From: Gammaproteobacteria bacterium
GTDB lineage: Bacteria; Pseudomonadota; Gammaproteobacteria; HyVt-429
Assembly (NCBI GenBank): GCA_013152415.1
Contig: JAADGI010000015.1
Span: 62,001 to 126,000, forward strand
Length of the DNA: 64,000 nt
Reading direction: 5' to 3'
Shown: in pieces, positions 27,454 to 37,961 of the stretch
Position numbering within the stretch: the first letter of the stretch is position 1
Layout of the letters: the number at the start of each line of letters is the position of its first letter
Translations under genes and position numbers: made by a program
Notes under the pieces: model-generated
What the model was told of the DNA's origin: nothing
What the model saw: only the letters and a program-made list of their open reading frames with translations
Databases searched by the model: none

Positions 27454-29646
27454 TTAACCCTTCGTCCGTGCTACCCGGATCACGGTATCCTGCGCACGCA
27501 AATCGCGAATAATATTGGCAAGGTGGGTACGATTTTTTACTTCTACCGTAAAATCAATGGAGATGGTAACACCATCGCGATCCAGGACTGACACATTCTC
27601 TATATTAGACTCGGCCTGGGCAATCACGGTTGCCAACTTGGCCAGCACACCACGTTTGTTAGTGACATCTACTTTTATATTGGCTGCATAGGCACCTTCC
27701 AGGCCTTCCTCCCAACCCACCTCAATTAGTTTTTCCGGGGTCTTCTTGAGCTCAATCAAATTCGGACAATCATCGGCATGAATAACGATGCCTTTACCGG
27801 CGGTAAGATAACCCAGTATCAGGTCGTTGGGGATGGGACGACAGCAACGGCCAAAACTGATCAACATGCCTTCTGTGCCGGTAATGACAAGGGGCTGGGG
27901 CTTCTCCATGTGGGTACCCGCATCTGCACCGGGTGCCACCAACTGGTGAGCAACCATAGCCGCCACTCTATTTCCCAAGCCGATATCGGCCAGCAGTTCA
28001 TCCCACTGCTTAAACTTCATCGTATCGAGAAGATTCTGCTTTCGGGCTGCGGTCAATCTCTTGATGCCCACCGCCCGCAGAGATTTTTTCAGCAACCGCT
28101 TACCCAGGCGCACCGACTGTTTCCACTGCTGGACCTTTAGATAGCTGCGAATGGTGGCCCTGGCCTTGCCGGTGACCGCAAAATTTAACCATGATGGACT
28201 TGGGATTGCCCTATGGAAGGTCAGTATCTCCACATGGTCACCGTTGTGCAGCACACTGCGCAATGCCGCCGGTTGGTGATTTATCTTAATCCCGGTACAA
28301 CGATTACCCAAATCGGTGTGTACCGAGTAAGCAAAATCCAGGGCTGTGGCACCGCGGGGTAGTTTCTTGATTTCGCCCTTTGGGGTAAATACATAGACCT
28401 CGTCCGGAAACAGATCCACCTTCAGGTGCTCAAGAAACTCATGAGGATCGCCCGCTTTCTGTTGGGTCTCCAACAGCCCTGACAGCCACTGCCGGGCCGC
28501 CTGCTGGGCCGACTTGCCACCGCTACCCTGTTTATCACCGCTCTTGAATAACCAATGTGCAGCGACACCCGCCTCGGCCACACGATGCATATCTTCAGTA
28601 CGAATTTGTATCTCAATAGATTGGCCGAAGGGCCCAAAGACAACGGTGTGCAGTGATTGGTAACCGTTAGCCTTGGGTATGGCAATATAGTCTTTGAATC
28701 GACCGGGGATAGGCTTATACAGATTGTGCATTAACCCCAGAACCCGGTAGCAACTGTCGACGGTATCGACGATAAGCCGGTAACCGAGCACATCGTACAC
28801 ATCTCTAAATCCACGACGTTTATCGCGCATTTTCTGGTACAGGCTATAGAGCTGTTTTTCACGGCCCGTCACACGAACCACAATCTCTTCACGCATGAGT
28901 TGTTTCTCAATTGCGGTCTGAATTTTGCTGACAATGGCCTTGCGGTTTCCTTGTCGGTTCTTGGTGGCCTTTTCCAACGCCTGCTTGCGCATGGGGTAGA
29001 GACTGGCCCAACCCAAATCCTCCAACTCCCGATACCACTGATAGACCCCCAATCGATTGGCGATGGGGGCATAAATATCCAGGGTTTCCTTAGCGATGCT
29101 ACGTTGCTTGTCAGCAGGCATATGCGAAAGGGTGCGCATATTGTGGAGGCGGTCGGCAAGCTTGATCAGGATGACCCGAATGTCCTGGGCCATGGCCAGT
29201 AACATTTTCCTGAAGTTCTCAGCCTGCCGTTCTTCTTTGGTCTTAAACTCGATCTGGCTAATCTTGCTGACCCCATCTACAAGTTCGGCAACATCTTCAC
29301 CAAAGGTTTGGGCCAGGTGTTCCTTTGCGGTAGGGGTATCTTCTATGACATCGTGTAATAAGGCGGCGATGATGCTGCGGCTATCCAGCCGCATCTCAGC
29401 AAGAATTCGAGCGACCTCAACGGGGTGGAAAATATAAGGTTCACCGCTACGCCGAGTCTGGCCTTCATGGGCCTCAGCACCAAACAGGTAGGCACGGTAA
29501 ACATCCGCCACCTCCTGCTTGCTTAAATACGCCTCTAGGAGTTCAACCAGGTCGCCAGCGAGAAACCGCTTGGGCGATGACGGGTGTGAAAATGTTACGG
29601 AGAACGGCCTAGGTGGCCGCAGTGTCCTCAGGGGGCGAATTCGCAT
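27454..29646 (-). CDS. spoT: Bifunctional (p)ppGpp synthetase/hydrolase
   Basis: This is a RelA/SpoT homologue of up to 730 residues. The HD hydrolase domain ([17 protein letters not shown]) is intact, so it can degrade ppGpp. The synthetase domain has [16 protein letters not shown] and [13 protein letters not shown] and C-terminal ACT domains follow. Together with its place after rpoZ this makes it SpoT. The N-terminus is uncertain: the ATG at 29646 overlaps the end of rpoZ by 38 bases and adds an Arg/Pro-rich leader not usual in SpoT. Confidence 0.95.
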   Translation of the reverse strand: MRIRPLRTLRPPRPFSVTFSHPSSPKRFLAGDLVELLEAYLSKQEVADVYRAYLFGAEAHEGQTRRSGEPYIFHPVEVARILAEMRLDSRSIIAALLHDVIEDTPTAKEHLAQTFGEDVAELVDGVSKISQIEFKTKEERQAENFRKMLLAMAQDIRVILIKLADRLHNMRTLSHMPADKQRSIAKETLDIYAPIANRLGVYQWYRELEDLGWASLYPMRKQALEKATKNRQGNRKAIVSKIQTAIEKQLMREEIVVRVTGREKQLYSLYQKMRDKRRGFRDVYDVLGYRLIVDTVDSCYRVLGLMHNLYKPIPGRFKDYIAIPKANGYQSLHTVVFGPFGQSIEIQIRTEDMHRVAEAGVAAHWLFKSGDKQGSGGKSAQQAARQWLSGLLETQQKAGDPHEFLEHLKVDLFPDEVYVFTPKGEIKKLPRGATALDFAYSVHTDLGNRCTGIKINHQPAALRSVLHNGDHVEILTFHRAIPSPSWLNFAVTGKARATIRSYLKVQQWKQSVRLGKRLLKKSLRAVGIKRLTAARKQNLLDTMKFKQWDELLADIGLGNRVAAMVAHQLVAPGADAGTHMEKPQPLVITGTEGMLISFGRCCRPIPNDLILGYLTAGKGIVIHADDCPNLIELKKTPEKLIEVGWEEGLEGAYAANIKVDVTNKRGVLAKLATVIAQAESNIENVSVLDRDGVTISIDFTVEVKNRTHLANIIRDLRAQDTVIRVARTKG

Positions 29647-29950
29647 CGGGAGTTTCCGTATCGGATGACTGGGCTTTGATTTCGGCCCCCTCTCCTTGCT
29701 CGCCCTCGGTGGCCGAGGCCTTTTCCTCTTCTGTTTCCAGCTTCAGCTCTACGGGGTCATCCAGAATTGAGGCGCTCACCAAGCCTTCGGCGATCTCACG
29801 TAAGGCCAGCACAGTGGGCTTGTCGTGCTCCCGCGGCAACATGGATTCAGCACCATTCATCAACTGGCGGGCACGGCGGGTCGCCACCAGCACCAGCTGG
29901 AAGCGGTTATCCATGTGTTCAAGACAATCTTCTACTGTAACTCGGGCCAT
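29609..29950 (-). CDS. rpoZ: RNA polymerase omega subunit
   Basis: This protein of 113 residues starts at the ATG at 29950 ([30 protein letters not shown]), with AGAGGA upstream. The core is a normal omega, which assists RNA polymerase assembly and forms part of a ppGpp site. The tail after about residue 70 is extended and very acidic ([19 protein letters not shown]...), about 20 residues longer than in E. coli. It lies between gmk and spoT. Confidence 0.94.
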   Translation of the reverse strand: MARVTVEDCLEHMDNRFQLVLVATRRARQLMNGAESMLPREHDKPTVLALREIAEGLVSASILDDPVELKLETEEEKASATEGEQGEGAEIKAQSSDTETPDANSPPEDTAAT

Positions 29951-30172
29951 AATTCCTCTACTTGTGACTTTCGGTGCCAGACTCAATGCGCCGAACTAAA
30001 AATGCAGTACATGGGACGACCATTTTAGCACCTTTTGCCGAAAACGACACCGCCGCCTACCCCTCGGGTCTGTCAACGCCCAAGGGGCATACCATAAGGC
30101 CTTGCGGACTACTCAAACCACAGACGGGTACTTTTGAGGCGGGTACCGGTCCGTGTGACGTTTAAAAAGCAC

Positions 30173-30817
30173 CTATTGGCCCAGTAACTCCTCCATATTG
30201 AGGGTATTAGGGCGGATGGCTTCGGTCTGACCCCGCACGATCTTCTCAAGGTCGGCCAGGGCTGCGTCAAAATCGTCGTTGACAATCACCTGATCAAACT
30301 CCGAGTAATGGCGCATCTGTGCCACTGCGTCACCCATGCGTCTGGTAATGACTTCATCGCTGTCTTGACCACGGCTTCTCAGCCTGTCCTCAAGTACCTG
30401 TCGGGACGGCGGTAAAATATAGACACTCCTGGCTCCGGGCATTTGCTGCCGAACCGAACGCGCACCCTGCCAGTCTATGTCCAAAAGAACGGTTCGGCCG
30501 GCCGCAATCTTCTCCTCAATGGCCTTTTTGGCAGTACCATAATAATGGTCAAACACCAGGGCATATTCCAAAAACTGCCCCGCATTGACCATAGACTGGA
30601 ATGTCTGACGGTCGACAAAGAAATAATCCTGCCCATCTTGTTCTCCGGGCCGGGGTGCCCGGGTGGTATGAGAGACCGATAACTCGGTATGATCAAGCGC
30701 CGCCACCAGCGCCTTGGCAAGGCTGGTCTTGCCTGCCCCAGAGGGGGCAGAGATGATGAGCAGGCCAGGTTGAGGTGCGCTATTCAATGTTCTGTACCTG
30801 CTCACGAATCTGCTCAA
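30173..30817 (-). CDS. gmk: Guanylate kinase
   Basis: It phosphorylates GMP to GDP. The P-loop is SAPSGAGKTSLAK; the GMP-binding segments SHTTRAPRPGEQDGQDYFFVDR and the DIDWQGARSVR Walker B are present. The longest frame begins at a TTG at 30817 inside the yicC gene. A TTG at 30787 (giving a 204-residue protein starting NSAPQPGLLIISAPSG) fits the usual length better, and a GTG at 30805 is another option. The overlap or near overlap with yicC indicates translational coupling. Confidence 0.94.
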   Translation of the reverse strand: MSRFVSRYRTLNSAPQPGLLIISAPSGAGKTSLAKALVAALDHTELSVSHTTRAPRPGEQDGQDYFFVDRQTFQSMVNAGQFLEYALVFDHYYGTAKKAIEEKIAAGRTVLLDIDWQGARSVRQQMPGARSVYILPPSRQVLEDRLRSRGQDSDEVITRRMGDAVAQMRHYSEFDQVIVNDDFDAALADLEKIVRGQTEAIRPNTLNMEELLGQ

Positions 30818-31646
30818 TCAGGACCTTCAATTCCACCGAGGCATTGGTCAGGCGCATATCACCGGCCTTGGACCCCAAGGTGTTGGCCTCACGATTGAGT
30901 TCCTGCATCAGAAAATCCAGGCGGCGGCCCACAGGCCCCTTTTGCTTCAGGACCCGGCGCACTTCAGAAACGTGGGTCTCCAAACGATCGACTTCCTCGG
31001 CCACATCGGCCTTTTGGGCAAATATGACCACTTCCTGCTCGACCCGGGCGGGGTCCAACTGGTCCTGGACATCCGCCAATCTATCCTGGAGCCGCTGACG
31101 ATAGGCCGAAACAATTTCCGGTAAGACCGGCTTTAATTGGGCTATGACATCGCCAATTCCATCCAGGCGCTCGACAATAAGCTGTGCCATACGCTCGCCT
31201 TCTCGCTTGCGGGTCTGGACCAAATCCTGCAATGCCTGATCCAGAAGTGCCAGGGCCTGCTGGTGAAGACCCTCCATATCCATCTGCCCCGAGCTCACCA
31301 CCCCCGGCCAGTGAAGCAGGTCAATGGTACGCAGGTTAGTCACATTATGGGCCAGGATCTCCACCTGATGGGCCAAATCCACCACCTTTTTCAGCAGGGC
31401 CTTATCCAGGACCAGATCGTCAGTAGTGCCATCATTGGCCTGAAATGACAGATTGCACTCAACCTTGCCACGGCTGAGACATTGGGTCACCCGCTCCCGG
31501 ACACCGGACTCCAGGGCACGAAAGGTCTCGGGGAGCCTCCGCCCCACCTCCAGGTAACGGTGGTTGACCGAACGGATCTCCCAGCTAAGATCCCCTGACT
31601 CGGTGCTCAGGTCCTTGCGGGCAAATGCTGTCATGCTAAGCGTCAT
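30780..31646 (-). CDS. yicC: YicC/YloC-family endoribonuclease
   Basis: This 288-residue protein starts MTLSMTAFARK and carries the family features WEIRSVNHRYLEVGRRLPE, RGKVECNL and the C-terminal GRRLDFLMQELNREANTLGSKA (DUF1732). E. coli YicC is reported to act in RNA turnover. It is the promoter-proximal gene of yicC-gmk-rpoZ-spoT-ridA-recG. In E. coli it is divergent from rph; here a kinase and phosphatase gene separate the two. Confidence 0.93.
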   Translation of the reverse strand: MTLSMTAFARKDLSTESGDLSWEIRSVNHRYLEVGRRLPETFRALESGVRERVTQCLSRGKVECNLSFQANDGTTDDLVLDKALLKKVVDLAHQVEILAHNVTNLRTIDLLHWPGVVSSGQMDMEGLHQQALALLDQALQDLVQTRKREGERMAQLIVERLDGIGDVIAQLKPVLPEIVSAYRQRLQDRLADVQDQLDPARVEQEVVIFAQKADVAEEVDRLETHVSEVRRVLKQKGPVGRRLDFLMQELNREANTLGSKAGDMRLTNASVELKVLIEQIREQVQNIE

Positions 31647-31789
31647 AGCGCTACCTCAGATATCATGGAATTTAAGTGAAGCATGTTAAACTTATCCACT
31701 CACGGGCACCACGCCGTCGCACCGCAGTCCATTTTCGGATATGGTCGCAGAATGAAGCCATTGCCCTATAGGCCCAAACCCCTGAAACA

Positions 31790-32701
31790 ATGCACGAAAT
31801 AAAGCCATACCTATCACCGGGCTTCCTGCTCGATAAATACCGTATCGACAAGCTGCTCGGTGCCGGCGGATTCAGCCTGGTCTATCTGGCCTACCATATC
31901 CCTACCAAGGCACGGGTCGTGATCAAGGAATACTACCCTGATGGGTGGGCGGAACGCATGCCCGGGGGCCGCGTCAATGCTGTGAGTGATGACTTAAAAA
32001 CAAAATACAACCTGGGTATCAAACGTTTTTTCGCCGAGGTCAGCGCGGTGAGCAAGGTTGACCATCCCAATATCGTGCGGGTCAGTAACGTATTTCGAGC
32101 CAATAATACCCTGTATATGGTCATGAACTATGACGAGGGCCAGGACCTGCGTTTTTATGTCAAAAAGCACCGCTCCAAACTGACTCAGAAGTTCCTCACA
32201 TCAATATTTCCACCCCTGCTAAGAGGCTTACAGGCCTTTCACGATCAAGGGCTGCTGCACCTGGACATCAAGCCCGCCAATATACTGCTCCTTAAAAAGG
32301 GCGCGCCCCTGTTACTGGACTTTGGTGCGGTACAACATTTCAACGTAGAGGGCACAACCGTCCAGCAACAGACCTTGACCCTGGGTTACGCACCCATAGA
32401 GCAACATCGACATAGCAATCTGGGCCCGTGGACAGATGTCTATTCAGCAGGTGCCACCCTATACAGCTGTGTCACCGGCAAGGCACCACCACCTGCACCC
32501 CACAGACTGGAAAAAGACAAAATGAGCTCCCCCAGCAGGCTTTTTTCACGCTACTCAAAGAAATTGCTCACCGGAATAGAGGGAGCTCTACATATGGACT
32601 ATCGCAAGCGCCCACAAAGTCCACTAGAATTACTGGACGCATGCTTCGACAAAACGGATTGCACGGAAGATGGATATAACACACCTGTGGTCACGCCATA
32701 A
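31790..32701 (+). CDS. Hanks-type serine/threonine protein kinase
   Basis: This 303-residue soluble kinase has the glycine loop LGAGGFSLVYLA (about 21-32), the ATP-binding Lys in RVVIKEYYP, catalytic loop HLDIKPANILL, metal-binding DFGAVQ and an APIEQ segment. The usual HRD is HLD, a common variant. There is no transmembrane helix and no extracellular sensor domain. It is followed after 26 bases by its likely antagonist, a PP2C phosphatase. Targets are unknown. Confidence 0.92.
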   Translation: MHEIKPYLSPGFLLDKYRIDKLLGAGGFSLVYLAYHIPTKARVVIKEYYPDGWAERMPGGRVNAVSDDLKTKYNLGIKRFFAEVSAVSKVDHPNIVRVSNVFRANNTLYMVMNYDEGQDLRFYVKKHRSKLTQKFLTSIFPPLLRGLQAFHDQGLLHLDIKPANILLLKKGAPLLLDFGAVQHFNVEGTTVQQQTLTLGYAPIEQHRHSNLGPWTDVYSAGATLYSCVTGKAPPPAPHRLEKDKMSSPSRLFSRYSKKLLTGIEGALHMDYRKRPQSPLELLDACFDKTDCTEDGYNTPVVTP

Positions 32702-32727
32702 CTGCCCCGAACCCGAGATTTAGTGTT

Positions 32728-33702
32728 TTGCAATACCAGCTTACTCAACATACCCTGGCGGGTGCCCGCAGCGAAAATCAAGACCGAATCGCCACGGTTG
32801 AAAAAGACCATTCGGTGCTGATGGCGCTGGCCGATGGTCTGGGGGGACACAAAGGGGGGGCTCAAGCCGCCGAGGCCCTGGTGCAGACCGTCACCAAACC
32901 CTTTCAAAAGATTCCGCAACCCACCATCCATGACCCCTCTGTATTCATGGTATTTAGCGTGCTGTCGGCCCATCGTGTCATCAATGCCCGGGCCCGGCGC
33001 ATGAACAAATCACAGTCGGGCTTCACCACTTGTGTGGTATGCCTGGTTCAGGATGGCGTCGCCTATTGGGCCCATGTGGGCGATAGTCGGCTCTACCATA
33101 TTCGTGACGGCAAGCTCTTAAATCGCACCACCGACCATACGACTACCGCCCAACTCATTGATGATGGAATCATTGACGGCAACTCTTCCCATACCCAAAA
33201 GATGAAGAGTAAGCTGCTACGCTGCGTAGGGGGCGCCTTTAGGCCCGAGATTACGCTCAGCCCCCCTACCCTGCTTGAAGAAGGCGACACACTCCTGTTG
33301 TGCTCCGATGGGTTGTGGCAACCCTTTGACGATGAAGAACTGTGTGAAAAATTCAAAGGTTCAGATATTAATGAGGTGATCGAAGACCTTCTTATCATCG
33401 CCGAAAAACGCATGAAGAAAAAATGCGACAACATTAGCGTAGTGGCGCTACGCTGGGAGGAAAAAACTGTCACATCCCCCACCCTGCGATCAGGCAGTGA
33501 CAAGAAAATTGACCAGGAGTTACTTTGGCAACAAATTAAAGAGCGCTCACGGCGTAAAGGTAGATCCAAATCCAATAGTAGCGCCCTTGCCGCTGGCAAA
33601 AAGACATCCAGCAACATCAATAGCTCATCAAGTCGTGATGCCTTCCTTTCTCAAATCGAGGACCTGGAGGCCTTTGTAGACAGCATAGACAAGCAACTTT
33701 AA
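32728..33702 (+). CDS. PP2C-family serine/threonine protein phosphatase
   Basis: This is a 324-residue protein. The PP2C motifs are ENQDR, ADGLGGHKGG, YWAHVGDSRLY, TTDHT and CSDGLW, with the metal-ligand Asp residues in place. The last 80 residues are Ser/Lys-rich and probably disordered (SRRKGRSKSNSSALAAGKKTSS). The start is likely TTG at 32728. It is the partner of the upstream kinase. The pair is transcribed with rph and rdgB, or just ahead of them. Confidence 0.9.
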   Translation: MQYQLTQHTLAGARSENQDRIATVEKDHSVLMALADGLGGHKGGAQAAEALVQTVTKPFQKIPQPTIHDPSVFMVFSVLSAHRVINARARRMNKSQSGFTTCVVCLVQDGVAYWAHVGDSRLYHIRDGKLLNRTTDHTTTAQLIDDGIIDGNSSHTQKMKSKLLRCVGGAFRPEITLSPPTLLEEGDTLLLCSDGLWQPFDDEELCEKFKGSDINEVIEDLLIIAEKRMKKKCDNISVVALRWEEKTVTSPTLRSGSDKKIDQELLWQQIKERSRRKGRSKSNSSALAAGKKTSSNINSSSSRDAFLSQIEDLEAFVDSIDKQL

Positions 33703-33784
33703 GGCTCGACCACACAACAAACTGTTAAACGACGTCATTCGATAACACCCACTAACACTCTGACCCTGAAGGAAATTATTGACC

Positions 33785-34501
33785 ATGCGGCCCAGCACCC
33801 GATCTAATGATCAATTACGTGATATTCGACTTACCCGGAACTACACCAAACATGCAGAAGGCGCAGTCTTAGTCGAGTTTGGAGACACCAAAGTTCTTTG
33901 TACCGCCAGCACCGAGGAACGCGTCCCCCCTTTTTTGAAAGGTAAAGGACAAGGCTGGGTCACAGCCGAGTACGGCATGTTGCCGCGGTCAACCGGTAGC
34001 CGCATGCGCAGAGAAGCGGCAAGTGGCAAACAATCGGGTCGCACCCAGGAAATCCAACGGCTCATTGGCCGATCCCTGAGGGCAGCAACCGACCTCAAGG
34101 CCCTGGGAGAGCGCACCATCACCATCGATTGCGATGTCATCCAGGCAGATGGCGGCACACGCACCGCGTCCATTACCGGCGGTTATGTTGCCTTGGTCGA
34201 TGCCGTAAACAAACTTATCGCCGATGGTGAACTAAAAGTATCCCCCATGCACCACCATGTCGCATCCGTCTCCGCTGGCATCTATAAAGGCGAGGCGGTT
34301 CTGGACCTGGACTATCCTGAAGACTCCAGCGCCGAAACGGATATGAATTTTGTTATGGACAGTGACAACAAATTTATCGAGATTCAGGGCACCGCAGAAG
34401 GCGTGGCCTTTAGCATGGAAGAGATGTTGGCGATGACAGAACTCGCCCGCAACGGCATACAACAGTTGATTCAACACCAGCGCGATGCGCTTGAAGGATA
34501 G
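33785..34501 (+). CDS. rph: Ribonuclease PH
   Basis: This 238-residue phosphorolytic exoribonuclease trims tRNA 3' ends. It starts [33 protein letters not shown], with [10 protein letters not shown] and [18 protein letters not shown] as family segments. The ATG at 33785 has AAGGA upstream. It is followed after 3 bases by rdgB, a common pair. Confidence 0.96.
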   Translation: MRPSTRSNDQLRDIRLTRNYTKHAEGAVLVEFGDTKVLCTASTEERVPPFLKGKGQGWVTAEYGMLPRSTGSRMRREAASGKQSGRTQEIQRLIGRSLRAATDLKALGERTITIDCDVIQADGGTRTASITGGYVALVDAVNKLIADGELKVSPMHHHVASVSAGIYKGEAVLDLDYPEDSSAETDMNFVMDSDNKFIEIQGTAEGVAFSMEEMLAMTELARNGIQQLIQHQRDALEG

Positions 34502-34504
34502 CGC

Positions 34505-35095
34505 ATGACAACACGCATTTTGCTGGCCAGTGGCAATCCTGGGAAACTCCGTGAAATCAATACCCTGCTAAAGGGTACTGCGATCGATGTAGCCTCCCAA
34601 GCAGAGTTTGAGGTACCGGATGTCGAGGAAACCGGACTGAGCTTTGTAGAAAATGCCCTCATCAAGGCCCGCAATGGGGCCGAACATACGGGCTTATCCA
34701 CCATAGCCGATGACTCAGGCCTTGAAGTCGACGCCTTGGCTGGGGCACCGGGCATCTATTCGGCACGCTATGCCGGCAGTGGTGCCTCCGACGCCGACAA
34801 CCTCAACAAGCTTCTACTTGAACTGGAAGGCACAGAGGAATCGGCACGTACAGCACGTTTTCAGTGTGTCATGGTCTACCTGCGTGGTCCCACCGATCCA
34901 ACACCTTTGATCTGTCAGGGTACCTGGGAGGGACGCATACTAACCCAAGCACAGGGCCAAAATGGATTTGGATACGACCCGGTATTTTATGTCCCGAGCC
35001 ATCAATGTTCTGCAGCACAATTGCCTGACGACGAAAAAAATCGATTGAGCCATCGCGGCATTGCGCTACGGGCGCTAGTCAGCCAATTGACTTAA
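34505..35095 (+). CDS. rdgB: dITP/XTP pyrophosphatase
   Basis: This 196-residue enzyme removes non-canonical purine triphosphates (ITP, dITP, XTP). Family motifs SGNPGKLREI, TGLSFVENALIKARNGA, ADDSGLEVDAL and GFGYDPVFYVP are all present. Translation is probably coupled to rph. Confidence 0.95.
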   Translation: MTTRILLASGNPGKLREINTLLKGTAIDVASQAEFEVPDVEETGLSFVENALIKARNGAEHTGLSTIADDSGLEVDALAGAPGIYSARYAGSGASDADNLNKLLLELEGTEESARTARFQCVMVYLRGPTDPTPLICQGTWEGRILTQAQGQNGFGYDPVFYVPSHQCSAAQLPDDEKNRLSHRGIALRALVSQLT

Positions 35096-35287
35096 GGGCA
35101 CTTCTGTAAATTAACAATCCCTTCTCCCTCCGGGAGAAGGTTGGGATGAGGGAATATTTAAAATCAACAACTTATCCTCATTTTATTCCCTCACCCTCGC
35201 CCTTTTATGCCCTAAAGGTGCTCCCGGAGGGACCTCGTTGCCCCCTCGTGGGGTAGAGGGAATCAATAAAAGCGTCCTTACAGGTGT
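35096..35287. repeat. ~190-bp palindromic MITE-like element, copy A
   Basis: It starts GGGCACTTCTGTAAATTAA and contains CCCTTCTCCCTCCGGGAGAAGG, an AT-rich centre, then CCCTCACCCTCGCCC, CTCCCGGAGGGA and CCCCTCGTGGGG. It lies just after rdgB. Copy C at 52839-53025 is the same element in reverse complement, and copy B at 47751-47942 is more distant. It encodes nothing. Confidence 0.8.
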
Positions 35288-35310
35288 TTATACCGTTAAC
35301 AGATAAGGGT

Positions 35311-35346
35311 TCTCGCAAAGGCGCAAAGGCGCAAAGGCGCAAAGGA
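35311..35346. repeat. Octamer tandem repeat (GGCGCAAA x3)
   Basis: Three consecutive copies of GGCGCAAA are preceded by CTCGCAAA. It belongs to the same family as the array after gor at 7276. Confidence 0.8.
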
Positions 35347-35374
35347 AAAATAGGGTCCTCCAAGTATCTTGTAG

Positions 35375-35392
35375 GTGCGAATTCATTCGCAC
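35375..35392. repeat. REP-like palindrome GTGCGAATTCATTCGCAC
   Basis: Two 8-base arms (GTGCGAAT / ATTCGCAC) flank TC, preceded by TTGTAG. This looks like the GTAGG(A/T)GCGAAT type of repetitive extragenic palindrome common in pseudomonads and relatives. I see only one copy in this window. Confidence 0.55.
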
Positions 35393-35567
35393 AAAAGGCT
35401 CTCCGTAGCAAGCGAAGCTAAACAGATCGAGTGAAGGGCTTCCACGCCTATCTCATCGTTGAAAAAATCAATGACGCCTTGGCGTACTTTGCGGCTTGGC
35501 GAGAGCAATCGATACCCTGAGATACTTACAAGTCCTTCCCAAATATTCTTCGGGGCGGCCCATATTC

Positions 35568-36419
35568 CTAGGCGGGTATCGTCAACATCGGGCACTTGGC
35601 ATCTCTAAGGACGCGCTCCGTGGTGCTGCCACGCAAGGTATCTAAAATCCCATGATGGCCGGTGGTCATGACCACCAGGTCTGCCCGGTGATGTTCAATG
35701 GCAGCATTGATACAAGTCACAACATTGCCCCGGACCTCTGAGCTGCGCCACTCCCAACCGGGTATCTCAACAGGATTGACCGCTGGCATGGACTGTGGTG
35801 CACCCACATGAACCAAAGTAAAAACAACCTCTTCACAATCTAACAAGTGCGCCAGATGGACGGCTGCATTAACGGCGATTTGGGCGCTCGATTTTTTGGC
35901 AACCGGTATCAAGATATTCCGCAGATTGATCTGCCCCGTATGTTGCTTAATAAATCCTCGACAACCCGTGGGCAAAAACAGGGTCATGGTATGGGCCTGT
36001 CGGGTGACCGGCTCTGCTACCGCATCTTGTGTGTCGTGCCTTAAACCCTGGCGGCCATGAGTCGCCAATACCACCAGATCAGCAGGTGTTTTCTTCAGGT
36101 GGCGAGTGATCACACGCGCCGGGTCATCACCCGGTCTGGCAATCTTTTTGATACGCAACCCGGTTTTGATCACATCTTCGCGCTGACTCCCCATGGGCAT
36201 AACCCCCCACTGCGTCAGCAGGCCACGCACACTGGGAAAATCTTTGGAAGAAAACCTATCCCGATCGACCATGACATGATAGACAATCAGCTCGGCGCGA
36301 CAACGCAGTGCAATCTGTAAGGCGTGGACAAACGCTGCCTCGCTATTACACGTCAAATCAGTGGGATGAAATATGTTCTGAAAAATGACATCTTCAGACG
36401 TATCAGACCTGATATCCAA
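35568..36419 (-). CDS. Universal stress protein with two UspA domains
   Basis: This protein of about 283 residues has two tandem UspA folds (about 10-145 and 160-280). The ATP-loop motifs are degenerate or partial: LVVLATHGRQGL in the first and VMTTGHHGILDTLRGSTTERVL in the second, close to the canonical G-2x-G-9x-G(S/T). A TTG at 36419 with GGAGG 5 bases upstream is the likely start; the frame is open back to a GTG at 36431. It probably responds to energy or redox stress. It is a single gene. Confidence 0.85.
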   Translation of the reverse strand: MDIRSDTSEDVIFQNIFHPTDLTCNSEAAFVHALQIALRCRAELIVYHVMVDRDRFSSKDFPSVRGLLTQWGVMPMGSQREDVIKTGLRIKKIARPGDDPARVITRHLKKTPADLVVLATHGRQGLRHDTQDAVAEPVTRQAHTMTLFLPTGCRGFIKQHTGQINLRNILIPVAKKSSAQIAVNAAVHLAHLLDCEEVVFTLVHVGAPQSMPAVNPVEIPGWEWRSSEVRGNVVTCINAAIEHHRADLVVMTTGHHGILDTLRGSTTERVLRDAKCPMLTIPA

Positions 36420-36681
36420 CTTTCCCTCCACCCAAATTATTCAGCAATATCCTTTTTATCTAGGGTTCCATATGGAACAGCGTTTACTAAGGAACGAAAG
36501 CAAATACCAGAACGACCTCAATCTAATCTGTTCAAGCTGGCCTTTCAAGGAGTTTTTTTCGAGATCAGGGAACCCCGAAGCCTGTCTACGTATTACTACG
36601 TATGTCTTATTATTTGGAACATGGCGTTAAATTCTACCCTGGATCACCTGAACTCATCTCTGCAAGGGCAGATACTACAAA

Positions 36682-37827
36682 CTATGGGGCCTGAACTTCA
36701 TCTTCAGACTCATCCTCGCCATCATCCAACAAACTCAGCTCGGTGGCACCAGAAGGTTTGTTTCTCTTGCTGGCAAGATTAAATTTAACCTTCAGGTTAT
36801 TCGGGGAATCTGCATTACGCAACGCCTCTTCCTTGCTAATTCGACCCTCCTGACACATCTTGAACAGAGCCGAATCAAAGGTCTGCATTCCGAGATTTTC
36901 TGACTTGGCCATCACTTCACGAATCTCGGCGATGTCACCGCGCCGAATCATGTCACGCACCAGGGGTGTACCTAACATGACCTCAACAACCGCTGCCCGT
37001 TTACCGTCCAATGTGGGCAACAAGCGTTGCGATACAAAGGCCTGTAAATTTAAGGATAGGTCCAGCAATAATTGGTTGCGACGCTCTTCTGGAAAAAAGT
37101 TAATAATACGATCCAGGGCCTGGTTGGCATTATTGGCATGCAGGGTGGAAATGGCCAAGTGCCCAGTCTCAGCAAAGGCGATGGCATGCTCCATGGTCTC
37201 TTGATCCCGCACCTCGCCGATGAGGATCACATCCGGTGCCTGACGCAAGGCATTTTTCAGGGCGTCCTCATAACAATCCGTATCGACACCCACTTCGCGT
37301 TGATTTACAACACACTTTTTATGCTTATGGACAAACTCAATCGGATCTTCAATGGTGATGATATGGCCAGAGCTGTGCGTGTTTCGATAGTCAATAAGAG
37401 AGGCCAATGATGTTGACTTGCCCGAACCGGTAGCACCTACAAACAACACCAGGCCCCGCTTCGCCATAATCACCTTGATCAGGGTCGGCGGCAAACCCAA
37501 GGCCTCGAAATGAGGAATATCAATCTTGATATTGCGCACCACCATGGAGACTTCGTTGCGCTGCTTAAAAATATTAACGCGGAACCGGCCTACGTTCGAC
37601 TCCGAGATGGCCAGATTCATTTCCGGCTTTCGCTCAAATTGAGCGATCTGGTCCTCATCCATAACCTTGTAGGCAATCTCTTTAACCTGCCCAGGCTCCA
37701 GGGCCTTCTGCTCCAAGGGCCGTAATACACCTTCAAACTTTGCGCACGGCGGTGCGCCAGTGGACAGGTAAAGATCGGAGGCATCCTTTGCCACCATCAC
37801 CTTTAGATAGTCTTTAAACTCCAACAC
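36682..37827 (-). CDS. pilU: Type IV pilus retraction ATPase PilU
   Basis: This 381-residue hexameric motor ATPase has Walker A GATGSGKST, an Asp box, HIITIEDPIEFVHKH and the AIAFAETGHLAISTLHANNA His box. The length and acidic tail (DDGEDESEDEVQAP) fit PilU, the accessory to PilT. No pilT is adjacent in this window. The start is GTG at 37827 or TTG at 37824; GGAGG lies 2 or 5 bases before them, favouring the TTG. Confidence 0.9.
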   Translation of the reverse strand: MLEFKDYLKVMVAKDASDLYLSTGAPPCAKFEGVLRPLEQKALEPGQVKEIAYKVMDEDQIAQFERKPEMNLAISESNVGRFRVNIFKQRNEVSMVVRNIKIDIPHFEALGLPPTLIKVIMAKRGLVLFVGATGSGKSTSLASLIDYRNTHSSGHIITIEDPIEFVHKHKKCVVNQREVGVDTDCYEDALKNALRQAPDVILIGEVRDQETMEHAIAFAETGHLAISTLHANNANQALDRIINFFPEERRNQLLLDLSLNLQAFVSQRLLPTLDGKRAAVVEVMLGTPLVRDMIRRGDIAEIREVMAKSENLGMQTFDSALFKMCQEGRISKEEALRNADSPNNLKVKFNLASKRNKPSGATELSLLDDGEDESEDEVQAP

Positions 37828-37961
37828 GGCCTCCAGTTTGTTCGCGGAATTGGGTGACTGCCTGCTGGATGGGCTGTCACGCCCAGGGCAACACCCAAAC
37901 TCCCAGTATAGGCACTATCGGCCTGGTCCGGGTGAAACTGAAGTGGGACGAGGGGTTCAGA

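Noticed and set aside
36324..36782. 152-residue forward ORF
   Set aside because: It overlaps the UspA and pilU genes on the opposite strand and has no family features.
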